Below, piece by piece: positions 30,097 through 40,700 of a DNA stretch of 64,000 nucleotides. The DNA is from Ecdyonurus torrentis. Taxonomy: Eukaryota; Arthropoda; Insecta; Ephemeroptera; Heptageniidae. The position numbers and the translations under genes are program-made. Positions within the stretch are counted from its first letter, which is position 1, and each line of letters begins with the position of its first letter. The notes under the pieces were generated by a model. The model ran no database searches. It was not told the DNA's origin and saw only the letters and a program-made list of their open reading frames with translations. Where the stretch lies: contig OX439131.1 of assembly GCA_949318235.1 (NCBI GenBank), forward strand, positions 22,092,802 through 22,156,801, written 5' to 3'.

Positions 30097-31302
30097 TGTT
30101 AACATGTTAAATTTAACAATGATATTTGTGGCTTACCTCATAATAACCTGGTTCCTGCCTTCTCTTTGGTGCTCGAATGAATGCATCACACAATAACCCA
30201 CCATCTTCTTTCTTGAAGTTTCGAATTGTATCATATAACTGCTGACAAACCTCACTCTGCCAAAAATACACAGAAAAAAATAATTATGACAAAATTTATT
30301 ATGTAGTCATATTGTCATATCTACAAACTGTGAGATTTTAAAATAACATTCAAAAATTTAGATTACAGTATATAGGCTTGTTTGTAAACCAGTTACCTCC
30401 CCCCCCCCCCCCCCCCAATGCAATCCCATTTAAAACTCATGAGGCAATCATCATTTTTTTTTCGTGTTTTGGAGCAAAAAAAAAAAAAAAAAAAGTTTAC
30501 GAACAAGCCTAATTCATTCAGCACACTTAAAGAAAGACAAAGAAAAGCTATAGCAATTTTTGCACGTAGTTTTTTATTATTATTATTTAGATTTAGATAG
30601 TCTAAAAAACACTCAAACATCATTAGGATCTGAATAGCTTAGCAACATCTTTACTACAGGTGTTTATTTTTATTATAACCTGCTCTAACTACTACTAATT
30701 TTATTCAAAAATTGCATCTAAATTCCTATGGTGCTTTTTATACCCTAACATTAAGTTATTAAATTTTACATGCTTCATGCAAATTTATCTTTTATACATC
30801 AAGGGTATAAATTTTATTTTATTTCAAGTTAAACTAATTTCATTCAAAAATATGGTAATGTTAAGTTCACGCAAGAACTTAAAAGTACACTCAAATGCAT
30901 TAGAAAGGTATAAATTATACATGATATGATAACAGAGGTAATAATAGTAAAAACTTAAAAATTTTCTTCTATTCTCCCTCTCTTAGATCCATTATAAAAA
31001 AATAATAATAATAAACATGCAACTAAAGAAGTGCAAGTGTGATAGTGGCTCACATACTACTGGTATATTAAATTAAACATTGGTTTGATGCTATATTGCC
31101 TTTGATTGCAAGTTTTTTTAGGATTGAAACTTGTCTTATTCCCACTGGTGCAACTAAAGGGACAAAAACCGTGCAAAGTGGAACATACAGGGTCTACCCT
31201 TTTTCTCTTCCGAGAAGATTCCGGCAGAACTTCAAGCTCATTCATCTCGTCTTCCTGGCCTCGACTACTAGCAGCGGACGATGTACGACGTCGTTTGCTC
31301 AT
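16174..31302 (-). CDS. PBRM1: Polybromo (PBAF chromatin-remodelling subunit, PBRM1/BAP180 orthologue)
   Basis: Coding exons, 5' to 3': 31189-31302, 30137-30256, 29896-30021, 29510-29656, 29247-29429, 28854-29113, 27987-28255, 25786-25898, 25579-25677, 25320-25382, 25107-25244, 24785-24949, 24424-24569, 24120-24249, 23714-23881, 23137-23342, 22842-23021, 22585-22744, 22232-22459, 21703-21879, 21460-21621, 21219-21382, 20819-20991, 20503-20675, 19818-19874, 19344-19484, 19122-19244, 18759-19005, 18194-18344, 17673-17770, 16885-17011, 16174-16390. All have GT/AG borders, and phases close to 5025 nt, 1674 aa. Polybromo targets the PBAF SWI/SNF complex to acetylated chromatin in the nucleus. Order: six bromodomains, BAH1, BAH2, HMG box, two C2H2 fingers, C-terminal tail. 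The start ([13 protein letters not shown]) matches the family N-terminus. An alternative 38-nt exon lies at 18023-18060. Confidence 0.97.
17144..17278. mobile_element. Tc1-like MITE, family F, copy 1
   Basis: Terminal inverted repeats TACAGCTCTAGACAAAAGTT and AACTTTTGTCCAGAGCTGTA, with TA at both borders. The end sequence resembles Tc1 transposon termini (ACAGTGCTGGCCAAAAG type). It is about 135 bp and sits in the polybromo intron between exons 31 and 32. Confidence 0.88.
17673..17770 (-). other. Polybromo exon 31 (proline-rich, default of the alternative pair)
   Basis: The 98 nt encode [19 protein letters not shown] and a Gln-rich stretch. It is in frame with exon 29 (AA|G) and with the next exon (T|CA). 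It corresponds to the low-complexity linker before the C-terminal tail in PBRM1. Confidence 0.85.
18023..18060 (-). other. Candidate alternative polybromo exon (mutually exclusive with 17673-17770)
   Basis: The 38 nt have a good acceptor (GTTTTTTCAG) and donor (GTGAGT) on the minus strand. In frame after exon 29 they encode [12 protein letters not shown], which resembles the start of the next exon, [15 protein letters not shown]. Both exons enter in phase 2 and leave with a single T. Either one therefore splices to the exon at 16885-17011 in frame. Including both creates TGA at the junction. Use of this exon gives 1654 aa. Confidence 0.6.
18194..19874 (-). other. Polybromo HMG box and C2H2 fingers (exons 25-29)
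   Basis: The HMG box (residues about 1360-1425) runs across exons 27-28: [20 protein letters not shown], then [20 protein letters not shown]. Finger 1 (about 1440-1473) has [12 protein letters not shown] with Cys1442/Cys1447 and downstream His residues. Finger 2 (exon 29) has YQCHWKGC, then [10 protein letters not shown]. The fingers are a feature of arthropod polybromo and are absent in the vertebrate protein. Confidence 0.9.
18386..18697. mobile_element. Palindromic MITE, family E, in a polybromo intron
   Basis: Ends TTAAGGATTAACCTCAGACG and TGTCTGAGGTTAATCGTTAA are inverted repeats. Inner arms repeat TTTCAGCATAAGTTTGTA and its complement near 18630. About 312 bp, with a TTAA-like border. 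A damaged relative lies at 33340-33625. Confidence 0.83.
20503..22459 (-). other. Polybromo BAH domains 1 and 2 (exons 19-24)
   Basis: BAH1 spans residues about 945-1064, with [40 protein letters not shown] and [23 protein letters not shown]2 spans about 1135-1265, with [39 protein letters not shown] and [16 protein letters not shown]. The two are joined by exon 21, a Glu/Lys-rich probable coiled coil. BAH domains in this family contact nucleosomes or partner proteins. Confidence 0.93.
21997..22142. mobile_element. 146-bp MITE in polybromo intron 19
   Basis: Arms AAGGTAGACAGTGATAAAAA and TTTACCACTGTCTCTACCTT, with inner ATTGTAACAGCAATGGTA and its near complement TACTATCGCTGTTACAAT. Short hairpin, non-coding. 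Confidence 0.78.
22585..23021 (-). other. Polybromo bromodomain 6, second half (exons 17-18)
   Basis: Contains [19 protein letters not shown] and the BC region [16 protein letters not shown]. Where vertebrate PBRM1 BD6 has Asn (RMNRTDSEIFED), this protein has Ser855, so acetyl-lysine recognition by BD6 may be lost here. A charged Glu/Lys-rich segment follows. Confidence 0.88.
23137..24249 (-). other. Polybromo bromodomain 5 (exons 14-16)
   Basis: Begins [19 protein letters not shown], continues [18 protein letters not shown] and [16 protein letters not shown] (Asn739). Exon 16 ends BD5 and opens BD6 ([20 protein letters not shown]). The intron between exons 15 and 16 carries two long poly-A tracts (about 23521-23560 and 23656-23679). 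Confidence 0.92.
24424..25244 (-). other. Polybromo bromodomain 4 (exons 11-13)
   Basis: After an acidic/basic linker ([16 protein letters not shown]) come [12 protein letters not shown], then [20 protein letters not shown] and [19 protein letters not shown]. The canonical asparagine is Asn609. Confidence 0.92.
25320..28255 (-). other. Polybromo acidic linker and bromodomain 3 (exons 7-10)
   Basis: Exon 7 starts with the conserved RYRNKR and [10 protein letters not shown], then a long Glu/Asp stretch, then [14 protein letters not shown] that opens BD3. The core [17 protein letters not shown] is in exon 8 and [15 protein letters not shown] (Asn469) in exon 9. The 2.1-kb intron between exons 7 and 8 (25899-27986) is the longest in the coding region and contains no recognised element. 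Confidence 0.92.
28343..28658. mobile_element. Foldback MITE, family D, intact copy
   Basis: A 316-bp near-perfect palindrome with ends TTAAAGGCGTAAAACACC and GGTGTTCTACGCCTTTAA, centre near 28500. Each arm carries a TGACGTCA octamer (a consensus CRE). It lies in the polybromo intron between exons 6 and 7. TTAA at both borders is compatible with a TTAA target duplication. Confidence 0.88.
28854..29429 (-). other. Polybromo bromodomain 2 (exons 5-6)
   Basis: Residues about 195-305, with [18 protein letters not shown], the [18 protein letters not shown] loop and the [19 protein letters not shown] region. The canonical asparagine (Asn278) is present, so acetyl-lysine binding is expected. Confidence 0.92.
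29510..30256 (-). other. Polybromo bromodomain 1 (exons 2-4)
   Basis: Residues about 40-150. The helix Z start is [12 protein letters not shown], the ZA loop [20 protein letters not shown], and the BC loop NNAKSFYK. The acetyl-lysine asparagine position is Tyr119, as in vertebrate PBRM1 BD1, so this module is the atypical one in the family. The downstream linker is acidic and Lys-rich. Confidence 0.9.
29719..29841. mobile_element. Short MITE in polybromo intron 3
   Basis: TAGGACAGCAGTAAATTCTT at one end and the near reverse complement TTTCTTATCA (inverted: TGATAAGAAAGAACCACTGTC read from the right) at the other. About 123 bp. Confidence 0.65.
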
Positions 31303-31305
31303 CAC

Positions 31306-32495
31306 CTATACACAAAACTTTATTTATTATCATTGTTCATAATGTCGAGTTGGTGAAATTATACTTTTGAAATAGACAATGGCATTATGAGATTTTTTTT
31401 TTTTTTTTTTTTTTGTAAGGCAAACTGAAATAAGGATTACATTCAAACAGAGCACAATTGGCATTTCTTAACGGTCAGTGTGTATATTGAGTATGTACAT
31501 ATAATGACTAAAGGTAGGTATGTAGGTATGTATATCCTGAAAAAAATTGGCCACAGCCACAGCGCATTCAAGACTCTGAATGGCATATATTTGGGAAAAC
31601 TTTAACTCAATTGGTCAGATTTTTTTCGGGACTAGTGAACATACATAAATGCATAGATGTATGTATGTACTGACATGAATTCTAAATCTTGCAATACATT
31701 AGGCTTATGGAAAAATTGCAAATATGGCAACATTGCCATATATATTACACAGACCAAGATAAAAGAGCGGGTGCGGTGGGTGGCAAAAGAATGCATTGAA
31801 ATGTTGGCATTTACTCCCATTGTTGTGCAAGTTTTTCATTTCCTTCGGGTACATATAATAGTATACGTATAATATGTATGTAGTATCATACATACACACA
31901 TTATGTATGACTGCGAAATTTTAAAGTTTTCACCGAGTTAATAAATTAATAAAACAAATTCCTATACGGCTAAGCACTTCAATTTCAAACACAGTACTAT
32001 CAAAGGTTTTCTTGAGGTAATTAAATAAACAAATTACCACTGATGTATTTAGACTTTTTGTTATAGGTTATAGCCCTTCGAAGTTCAAAGTATGTACGTA
32101 GCCGATAAGTGCATGGCATATATCAACCTTATATGTATGTATATATGATATGCAATTAGAAAGTACATATAACTGGTTATGATTACGTACATATATATAT
32201 TTATAGAGTTATATTCTTATTATCAGAATAGCATGTGTACTTTTTATTTATAAAACTTCAAAAACTTTTGCTTTTATCTGCGATGGACCTCCCGCACAAA
32301 TTTTTCATGGCAACTCCCCTCCCACCAAAAAGGCAAAATTTTCACACACTTTTGCAGTCGTTATATACGCTTTTTTTCAGTAAAAGTGAATGAATTGCAA
32401 TTTTGAGATTTCTCTTAATATATAAAATATATCATACCTTCGACTGGAGCTTCAGTTAACTTCTTAAACGTCAAATTATTTTCTACCTTTCTTCA
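31306..32495 (-). other. Probable 5' UTR intron of polybromo
   Basis: An acceptor-like TTTTGTGTATAG lies immediately before GTGATG at the start of the coding exon. A donor-like GAAAGGTAGAA on the minus strand lies near 32493, downstream of a GC-rich patch. This suggests a non-coding first exon. Inference only; no transcript is available. Confidence 0.4.
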
Positions 32496-32600
32496 CAAAC
32501 GAGACGCCGCCGCCGTCTAGTGACGTATTTTCGATTATCATTTGTTTGCGCACTCAACTATATGCCCGCGCTCACTGCTTGCAAACATAAAAAATTCAAA
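32480..32600 (-). promoter_or_regulatory. Candidate polybromo promoter / first exon
   Basis: The only GC-richer patch upstream of polybromo. On the minus strand it reads TACGTCACTAGACGG, then CGGCGGCGTC, then TTTGTGAAGAAAG before a GT donor. TACGTCA is a half-CRE-like site often seen in housekeeping promoters. No TATA box was identified. Confidence 0.4.
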
Positions 32601-32637
32601 AATATTTCTATCATTGCATGTGTCCTTTGTTATAATC

Positions 32638-32760
32638 CAGCAGTGGCGGTCCTACAGAGGGGCGATTGAGGGGCGGATATCCCCGGGCCCACTAGGTTTG
32701 GGGGCCCAAGGACGAGGCCTACCAGGCCTACATTATGTAAAAAACTCAAAGCTCAAGGAA
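32638..32760. mobile_element. Possible hAT-type transposon end
   Basis: CAGTGGCGGTCCTACAGAGG followed by GC-rich GGGCGGATATCCCCGGGCCC resembles the termini of some animal hAT elements (CAGTGGCG..., then a G/C-rich block). The opposite end was not found. Low certainty. Confidence 0.3.
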
Positions 32761-33696
32761 AGAAAAATAAATATATATAAAGAAAAGGAAGTTAGTGGAC
32801 GGGAAAAAGAGAGAAAAGAGCAAAATTTATTTGAAACAATTTGATGATTTTCATTTATAAATTTATCCCTAACTTTTGACTACACCAATAAAATTAATGT
32901 TAATAAAATCTGAAGCATATTAATTTACAGATAACAGATCTATATTACTATTACTATATAATGTAATCTTCTGATCAATAAATTTATTTATATTTATTTA
33001 GTATAGGGTACCGACGTCGGCCATTTAGACTAAAACTTTTCTCGACCAAAAAATCTGAAATTTTGCACAATGATACTTCTGCTTGAGACAATTTCAAATA
33101 TATAAAAGTTTTGGGGGGTCACACGGTGCTAACTATTTTTATATGATTTTTTGAAATTTTAAGCCCTTAAGGCCCAATGTTAATTTCAATATTTTGTTTT
33201 TCTTTTTTTCGGGACGGTCAATTACATCTTGAAATTTTTATCACGGCTAGGTGTGATCCGACCCTTAGCTAAACAACGACAGCAAATTTAGACCCAAAAC
33301 ACTTCTAGTCTTTGAGATATAAGGTCGGTATTATACTCCCTTAACAATTAACCTCAGACGTAGACAACCTTTCTTTTTCTTGTTTTTCTTTTTTTTTTTT
33401 TTTTTTTTTTTTTTCCAACTTGATAACTTATCTTAAAAAGTTCAGCATAATTTTGAATTGTCTTCATTCAGTTTATTCATTATTATTCAATAGGATGTGT
33501 ACTAAATTTCAAATCGATCTGTCCATCGGTTATGTTGGCAAAAAAAAAAATAATAAATAAAATAAAAGGACATTCTATATTTCCCATGCTATTTTTACAC
33601 ACATAACCAATGAACTATTCGATTTGATTTTTTATTTTGATTTTTTTATTATTTTGATTTATTTATTTATTTTTATTTATATATTATTATTATTAT

Positions 33697-33727
<31 letters not shown>

Positions 33728-34157
33728 GGCATACAACAAATGTATCTCAAGCAGACGAGTAGATTTTTGAAATATTAAAATTTTTAGCCATTTTTAATTT
33801 TTAACCATTTACATACCTGGATAAAATTCCAATACTAAATTAAAATTACTGGATTAAAAGGATGTTTTTAATAAAAATGCATATTTTATTTTAGAGTATT
33901 ATTATAATAGGCCTATATGATCAATAAAATTTATTATTCAAGGCTTGAAAAAAAAATAGTACAATTTTGAATTGCAAAACAATAAAATACAAATCATATT
34001 ATAAATAAAAATGTGTTTAAAAGTACAGTTTATCAGTTAAAATTAATTGTTACAGAAAAATGTGAAAACATGTTAGCATCAGATCTGATGTCACATCGAT
34101 GTTATATCTGATAACATATGTTTAATGTGTTTCTTTTTCTATAGGGGTCTCAATTAT
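32761..34157. other. AT-rich intergenic DNA with an old family E relic
   Basis: Mostly repetitive AT-rich DNA. 33340-33625 is a degraded relative of family E: AATTAACCTCAGACGTAGAC, later TTCAGCATAATTTTGAATTG and CATTCTATATTTCCCATGC. Long poly-T tracts interrupt it at about 33386-33414 and 33700-33727. No gene seen. Confidence 0.55.
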
Positions 34158-35143
34158 TGAAGTGTACTGTCCCACACAGCATACAATGAGATAATATAGA
34201 TAATATACCTTTCATCTACCATATACCAGATATATGCATATTATTTTCAAACATATAATATATGTATTCATTTGGTATGCTGCTATATGTATACTTTACA
34301 TATGGAGTGTAAATGTACCAATACGTATAGAATTGGTATGCAATATTTTTAAAAATTACATCTATACATAAACTATTTGTATACCTCCAAACCTTTAATA
34401 GATGTTAATTAAAAGTGCTAATTACAGCGTATTTTAGTAACCAAGTTTTTGAAACTTAAAAATTAGCTTCATTTTTAATTCATCTTTGAATCAAAATGCT
34501 TTTAAAAGTTCTAAATCAAAAACTTCCAAAGAAAACATAAAATGTAATTAGGATTGTTAATTAATAGTTTGGAGTGACTTTTGAAAAAAATTATAAATAG
34601 TAATGTGTAAAATCATAACTTTTTTATAAAATTGATACTTTATTTTGTATTGTTTTTATAACTGATAGAAGTTATTAGCTGTATGGCTTGGCATTTGAAG
34701 AACTCACTACTGTCAGGTTCCCCAAAATGTTAAGCTTAAATACCCAACTTTTATTGACATAATAAAATATAGCAATCTAAAAGTCTGCTGCAGTGTGGTA
34801 AGTGTTAAACAATAAGTGAGCCGGGGCAAGTAATGAGTGAGTTGGGTACGAATCAGATTTGGAGTTAATACCACAGTAATTGGTATACAATTAATATTTT
34901 CATTTTTTTCTTAAAAAAGCATTTACATTTACGTATAGTATCCGTATGGTAAACATATACTTTGGGTCTTGAGATATACGTATAATCTATGCACGAAGTA
35001 GGACGTTTGAACGTTTCTCATACGATCATCATCCCTTCTACATACGGATATTATACGTCATATAATTACCTTTGGTATATGTATATAAAAAGCATATATT
35101 ATATGTATGGTATCTCAATCTGTGCTGTGTGGGGTACACCTCA
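34158..35143. mobile_element. About 1-kb TIR element with CCCACACAGCA ends
   Basis: The left end TGAAGTGTACTGTCCCACAC, then AGCA, and the right end TGCTGTGTGGGGTACACCTC are inverted repeats. Both arms contain ATATGTAT-rich stretches with partial mirror symmetry. No transposase-like open frame, so this is a non-autonomous element. Confidence 0.65.
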
Positions 35144-35958
35144 ATGCCACGGTTGAGTAAATTACATTTGTTTACTAAAGATTGGAACAATATTATTTTT
35201 ACTCAACTTATTCAAGTTTATTATTGATTATTGGAGCCCTTTAAATGTTTCAGGGGAAAAAAATTAAAAAAGTAGCAGCAATTATGCATTTGATCAAACA
35301 GACAACCAAGCAAATACTAAAACCCCACTCTGTACTTAGATTCCGATGTTGAAAATAATGAGCGCAACTTAAATATAGCAGTTTTATGCAATGTTTAAAA
35401 TAATTAAATAAAAAATAAATGAATTTACGTATTTGATGTATATTGCAGTCAATTGATGAATGCATTATTAAATACACACTAAATGTAAAGAATCATGTAT
35501 AGACTCAGAATCATGCTTATGTTGTAGACAAAAAATAAGAGGCAAAAACATATAATTTATTTATAATAACTAACTACAGTATATACAATTAAGATTTATT
35601 TTTCAACTAACTTTGTTTCACAAAGTTTTTATATATTACCAAACGGAGTAATCAGTGGTCTCCATTTTAAAACACATTCTATTTTTTGTTATGAAAGATA
35701 ATATTAATGAAGATGACAAATAATCAAGTAAATGAAACCATTGCTAAGGATATACTACAATAAAATAAAAATAAGAAACAATAGAATTTGTGGAACCTAT
35801 AAAGAAAAGAATAGAGAATATATATGACCTACATATAGTTTGGTGAAAAACTTGCTAGCACAAAATTACATTAATTATCAGCTGTCAGTACATGACTCCA
35901 TAAAAGAAAAGGAATGTCAGTTATGTGTTAGTGTGTGCCTTTTGTCAGTCCTTATACT
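35144..35958. other. AT-rich intergenic DNA, no gene seen
   Basis: No supported gene, RNA or recognisable repeat. Confidence 0.55.
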
Positions 35959-36358
35959 GCCTTAACGTACGAGTAGAACGTGAACGAATTGAACGGGACA
36001 TTGCTAAAAGATGAAGAACTATATTTTCACAATAATTATTTGTACATTATTTATTTCCAACAAAACAAACACTATAATTTTCAAATAAAATCGAGTAAAT
36101 TTAAAAAATATTTTTTAGTTCCGAAAAATGTTTTATTAATATTTTTAATTTTAAATAAGCTTCTAATTAGACTAAAATTTGCCGTTTAAATTTGTATTTC
36201 CACATTTACATGTTATCTTTAAAGTGGAATAACTTAAATATTTGATCGTGTTTTCAAATGCTCGATGGAACTTTTTAAGTACCATTTCTTCTTTATTTTG
36301 TTTATATTATAATTCGCGACCGTCTAGTTTGCATCAGTCACCTCTACCCCCTTGAAAG
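35959..36358. mobile_element. Dispersed repeat, family V, copy 1
   Basis: A direct homologue of 43728-44130. It shares AAGAACTATATTTTC, CAAACACTATAATTTTCAAA, CCACATTTACATGTTATCTT and the terminal CACCTCTACCCCCTT. The left terminal repeat is damaged. Confidence 0.75.
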
Positions 36359-36678
36359 AGTTACTATACTGGAAGGACTGACTATAAGCCACACAAACAC
36401 GTACACACATATATACATATTTTGCATTTCACTTGGGAGTTCAAAAGCTATCAAATGTGTCCTTCATACATTATCTCTGTTTTTGCAAGATTTTTCACCA
36501 AATCATGCATGATGTGGTATCTACTTTTTACAATAAGATTCTTGCTGGTTTCCTCTATCCTTGTTACTACCATTTAATTTATCAAACAATAAAAGGGTTA
36601 TTTTTGTTGAAGACGGTTATATGTTGTAACATATATGTTAAAAATGTCATATAAATTTAAGCCAAGTTCAACATATGA

Positions 36679-37227
36679 AATAGACAACTTGCATGCCGTT
36701 TTTTTATAGTCTTAAAAAATTCTTTAGGAAAAATAAATAATATTGGTGCATATAAAACTTCTTAAAAAATGCTCCTTCATATTTAAAATAATTTTTGAAA
36801 TTCAAATTTTATTTGAAGTAAAGACGGTGGCCATTACGCCGAAAGACGGTTCTCGTTTCTTTTGCTTTTTAATTGCTGAAATCGTTCAAACGAGTTCGCA
36901 CCAACTGAAGAATTTTTTTCAACGGCTGAATTTTTTAAACAGCTCTGTTGGAGAAAATACAGATTTTTTAAAAAATTTGGACGTTGAAAAAAATTCTTCA
37001 GTTGGTGCGAACTCGTTTGAACGATTTCAACAATTAAAAAGCAAAAGAAACGCGAACCGTCTTTCGGCGTAATGGCCACCGTCTTTACTTCAAATAAAAT
37101 TTGAATTTCAAAAATTATTTTAAATATGAAGGAGCATTTTTTAAGAAGTTTTATATGCACCAATATTATTTATTTTTCCTAAAGAATTTTTTAAGACTAT
37201 AAAAAAACGGCATGCAAGTTGTCTATT
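36679..37227. mobile_element. Large foldback element, family J
   Basis: Near-perfect 549-bp palindrome with arms of about 260 bp (AATAGACAACTTGCATGCCG at the left, its exact complement ending 37227). The centre is near 36953 and has diverged. Equal-length open frames on the two strands (109 residues each) are mirror images of one arm and not genes. Confidence 0.9.
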
Positions 37228-37522
37228 GTGTTCAATAAGACTAAAAAAAAGGGGGGGGGGGTAATTTTATTTCATATTCTAAAAGAGGACATTGTCTTGA
37301 AGGATATTGTGTCAATTTCTAATTTTTCAGTAAATTTAGAATTTTTGATTTTTGAAGTCGCGAAATGATGACACTTTTTTCTATAAGAAGCCAGCATGTG
37401 TGAGTTACCAGCCATGGCAGTATTTCGATTTTTAAAATTGATTCAGGACAATGAATTGTGCTCTTTTAGAATGTAAAATGACTTCTTTTTTTTATTATTA
37501 TTATTACTATTCCTTGTTATAG

Positions 37523-37673
37523 CCCAGTAAACCACAGTTTTTTCACATGTACATTGCAAGTACTTTTCCGATGGAAGAATGTCAGTACCAGTGACATCAC
37601 ATGAGCTGGGAGTGACACTCTTACATCGGAAAAGTACTTGCAAACTACTTGTGAAAAGCTGTGGTTTACTGGG
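37523..37673. mobile_element. 151-bp TIR MITE with CCC ends
   Basis: CCCAGTAAACCACAGTTTTT and AGCTGTGGTTTACTGGG are inverted. The inner GCAAGTACTTTTCCGATG is mirrored by CATCGGAAAAGTACTTGC. It sits about 70 bp beyond the stop of the gene at 37744-44667. Confidence 0.82.
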
Positions 37674-37743
37674 AGGTGTAAATACTGATGCATACAAATT
37701 AATATGGAGTACACCATGGATTACAATTTTAAAGATAAAGCAA

Positions 37744-40700
37744 TTAATCATTACACATCTTGGAATGCATTACAATACTTTCTTTTGTTTTTTCAGTCAT
37801 CTCATGATTTTCTCCTAAAACTTCTGATTGACATACAAAAATACGCCACATATCTAACAATGCTTCTGTTTTATGACCTGGAATCTTGTATATTATCTTG
37901 GCTCTTAAATGGCAATAAGTCAAAGTTTTGGGATGTAAAATTCCAAGTTCCTTGATTAAAAACTGAATGTAGGAATCCAGCACTTCTAGTCCAATTTGAA
38001 CATCTTCAATATTATCAGAAATCATTGCAAGCAAATATAAAGTGTCACGATAAAGTGTTTCATTTACATCAGGATATTCTATTGTGATTTCTCTTAGAAT
38101 TATTACAGCTTCAAGATATTGGTCTTTGTTGCAGAGAGCTACAGCTTTATAATATTTAGCTGAAGACAGTTCCTGTTTTGTCAAAGGCAATCTAATGATT
38201 TCATCATATAATTGTAACACTTTGTCAAGATTATTTTTGTTTTCACAAAATAATGCAATTTTAAGTAGCATGGCAAGAGTTTTAATTTTTATGTTTTCTG
38301 TTTCATTTATAATAATATCAATAACACTTTCATTGATATCAACATCTAATGGACTAAATTTACAGCAATTTAATTTTACAATTGTATTCAAATCATGATC
38401 ATCTTGTGAATTATTATCATCAATAATGTTCAATAAGAAATTTATTAATTTGGACAGAATTTCATTTTGATGGAGAAACTTTAATGTTTCAAACATTGTG
38501 CATATGTTTTTTAAATTATTTAGCAAGATCATTTGATATTGGAATGCATGGTACCATACTTGAGTTAAATGTTGATATATTTCTTCGAGGTACTCTGGAT
38601 AAGGTGGATTTAAAGCAATTGAAAAATCAGTTAACTGATTTTGTAACAGTGCAAGAAGCATCACAAGGGTGACTTCAATTTGCATATTATTTTTTATTAT
38701 TTTTTGTAAGACCCCTTGCATTTCTGTGCTAATATAATAGTTCTTGTTTATTAGCCCATCATCATTACCATTCAATATAAACAAATTCAATTCTTTAATC
38801 TTATCTAAGAAATCTTGCAAACTGAATTCAAGATGAGAACATAGTTCATTCAACAAGTGCTCAGGGATATCTTCAGATTTGATGAATGCCAAGAAATAAA
38901 GTAAAGTGATGTATTTAGGATTATTTTTTTGTAATTTTGATATACCTTCTAAGATTTGGAACTCACGAGCTTCATCACTATTAGCACTGCTACATTCATC
39001 TTTGTTTATTTCACATGAAGGGGAACTTATCAGAGTATTATTCCCATTATCAATTTCAAAATCTAGAGTTAATTTCTTATTTATCAATTCAGCACCTGTT
39101 AGTTCATCATTTATTTTGCCAATACCACAAAGGTCAATATCATCTTTAATAGTTTGAGGAACTAAACTTTTCTCTGTATTTGATTCTGTATTTAAATTAT
39201 AACTGGTATGAATGACAAGTTCGTCATTTGTTTCATTGGTATTCACGATATTATCTGTACTAATGTAATAATCATCTGCATTCACAAGTAAACTGTGCAT
39301 ATGGCATTCATTTTTACTCACAATATCTTTCCTACTTTTTTCTGGGCTATCTGAAGTTTCAACAGAAGTGTTCACTGTCTCACAATCTTTACCTTCAGAA
39401 CTATTTGCAATCACCTTGGGTGAAGATGATAACTTTGGAATTTTAAATTTTGATAATTTTTCCTTAATTTCATTACTATTAGAAATAATAAATGGAAGAG
39501 TCTGTATGCATTTAGATTTTGTTTCATTAATTTTTGATGGAGCAAATTTGTTATGTAAGCTATACGCTTTCTTAGGAGATGCTTTTGATTTTTTATAAAT
39601 ATTTGGTAATGTATTTAATTTGGAAGGGCACTTCTTTGTGGGATTTTCTTTTGCAACCTTTGGAGTGATATTATTCTGTGATGGTATTAAAGGACAGGGT
39701 AACACAAAGGCGGCATTTTTGTACGTATAGGGTACCTTATCTTGTGGTTCCTTCATATTGTTAGTTTCAGCTTGCCAAGGAGTGACATGCGTGACTCTGG
39801 CAGTGGTAGTGGAGGAGGGATGGAGTTCTTCTCTTGTACTCTGTTGACTGATAGGCTACAACAGAAAAACAAGCAAATGTAAAATTATGAAACTAATAAA
39901 ATCATATAAAAGTTACACAGCTGTACTGAATTTTATTCATTAATTTGTATCTGTGTTTCTATGACCCCATGCAAGTATAAAATTTTCAAAATGCAGGCAC
40001 ACATGTATTTTGCTTTTATTATGATGAGTTAATATTAAAGAAAAGGATAGAATAACCAGCAAGGGCCTTTTACCACAGTAGAAGTTCAATGGAGAGGTCG
40101 AAGTCTCGCATGGCACAGTGTTTTGTTATAAAAAAGTTCATTTTATAACTGAGAGCTTTTGTCATATATTAATGACATTATCAATCAAAGAAGAAAATTA
40201 CTTAAGCACATCACTAAGCAGTGTCTTGTCTTGTACTGATGTCTTGTAGTGATGTGCTCAAGTAATTTTCTTCTTTGATTGATAATGTCATTAATATATG
40301 ACAAAAGCTCTCAGTTATAAAATGAACTTTTTTATAACAAAACACTCTGTGCCATGTGAGACTTCGACTTCTCCATAGAACTTCTACTGTGGTAAGGCCC
40401 TTGCTGGTTATTCTATCCTTTTCTTTATTATTGATCCTAACCGCGATGGTTTTTTCCTTAAATTGATTATGATGAGTTATACATACAAAGAAATTCAAGG
40501 AGTTAATTATGATGAAAATTTAAGATGGTGTGACCATATTGAATATATTTCTAAAAAACTTGCATCTACAATTTTTGCGATTTGAGAACTTAAACATGAA
40601 AGTCAAATAGATTGTTTAATTTCTATGTATTTTGCTAATTTTTACTGTCATGTTAAATATGGTGCGGTTTAATTGTTGCGGAAATTCTATCGATGCAAGT

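Noticed and set aside
36743..37163. A pair of 109-residue open frames, one per strand, almost identical
   Set aside because: Mirror images of the arms of foldback element J; no codon-level or family evidence for a protein.
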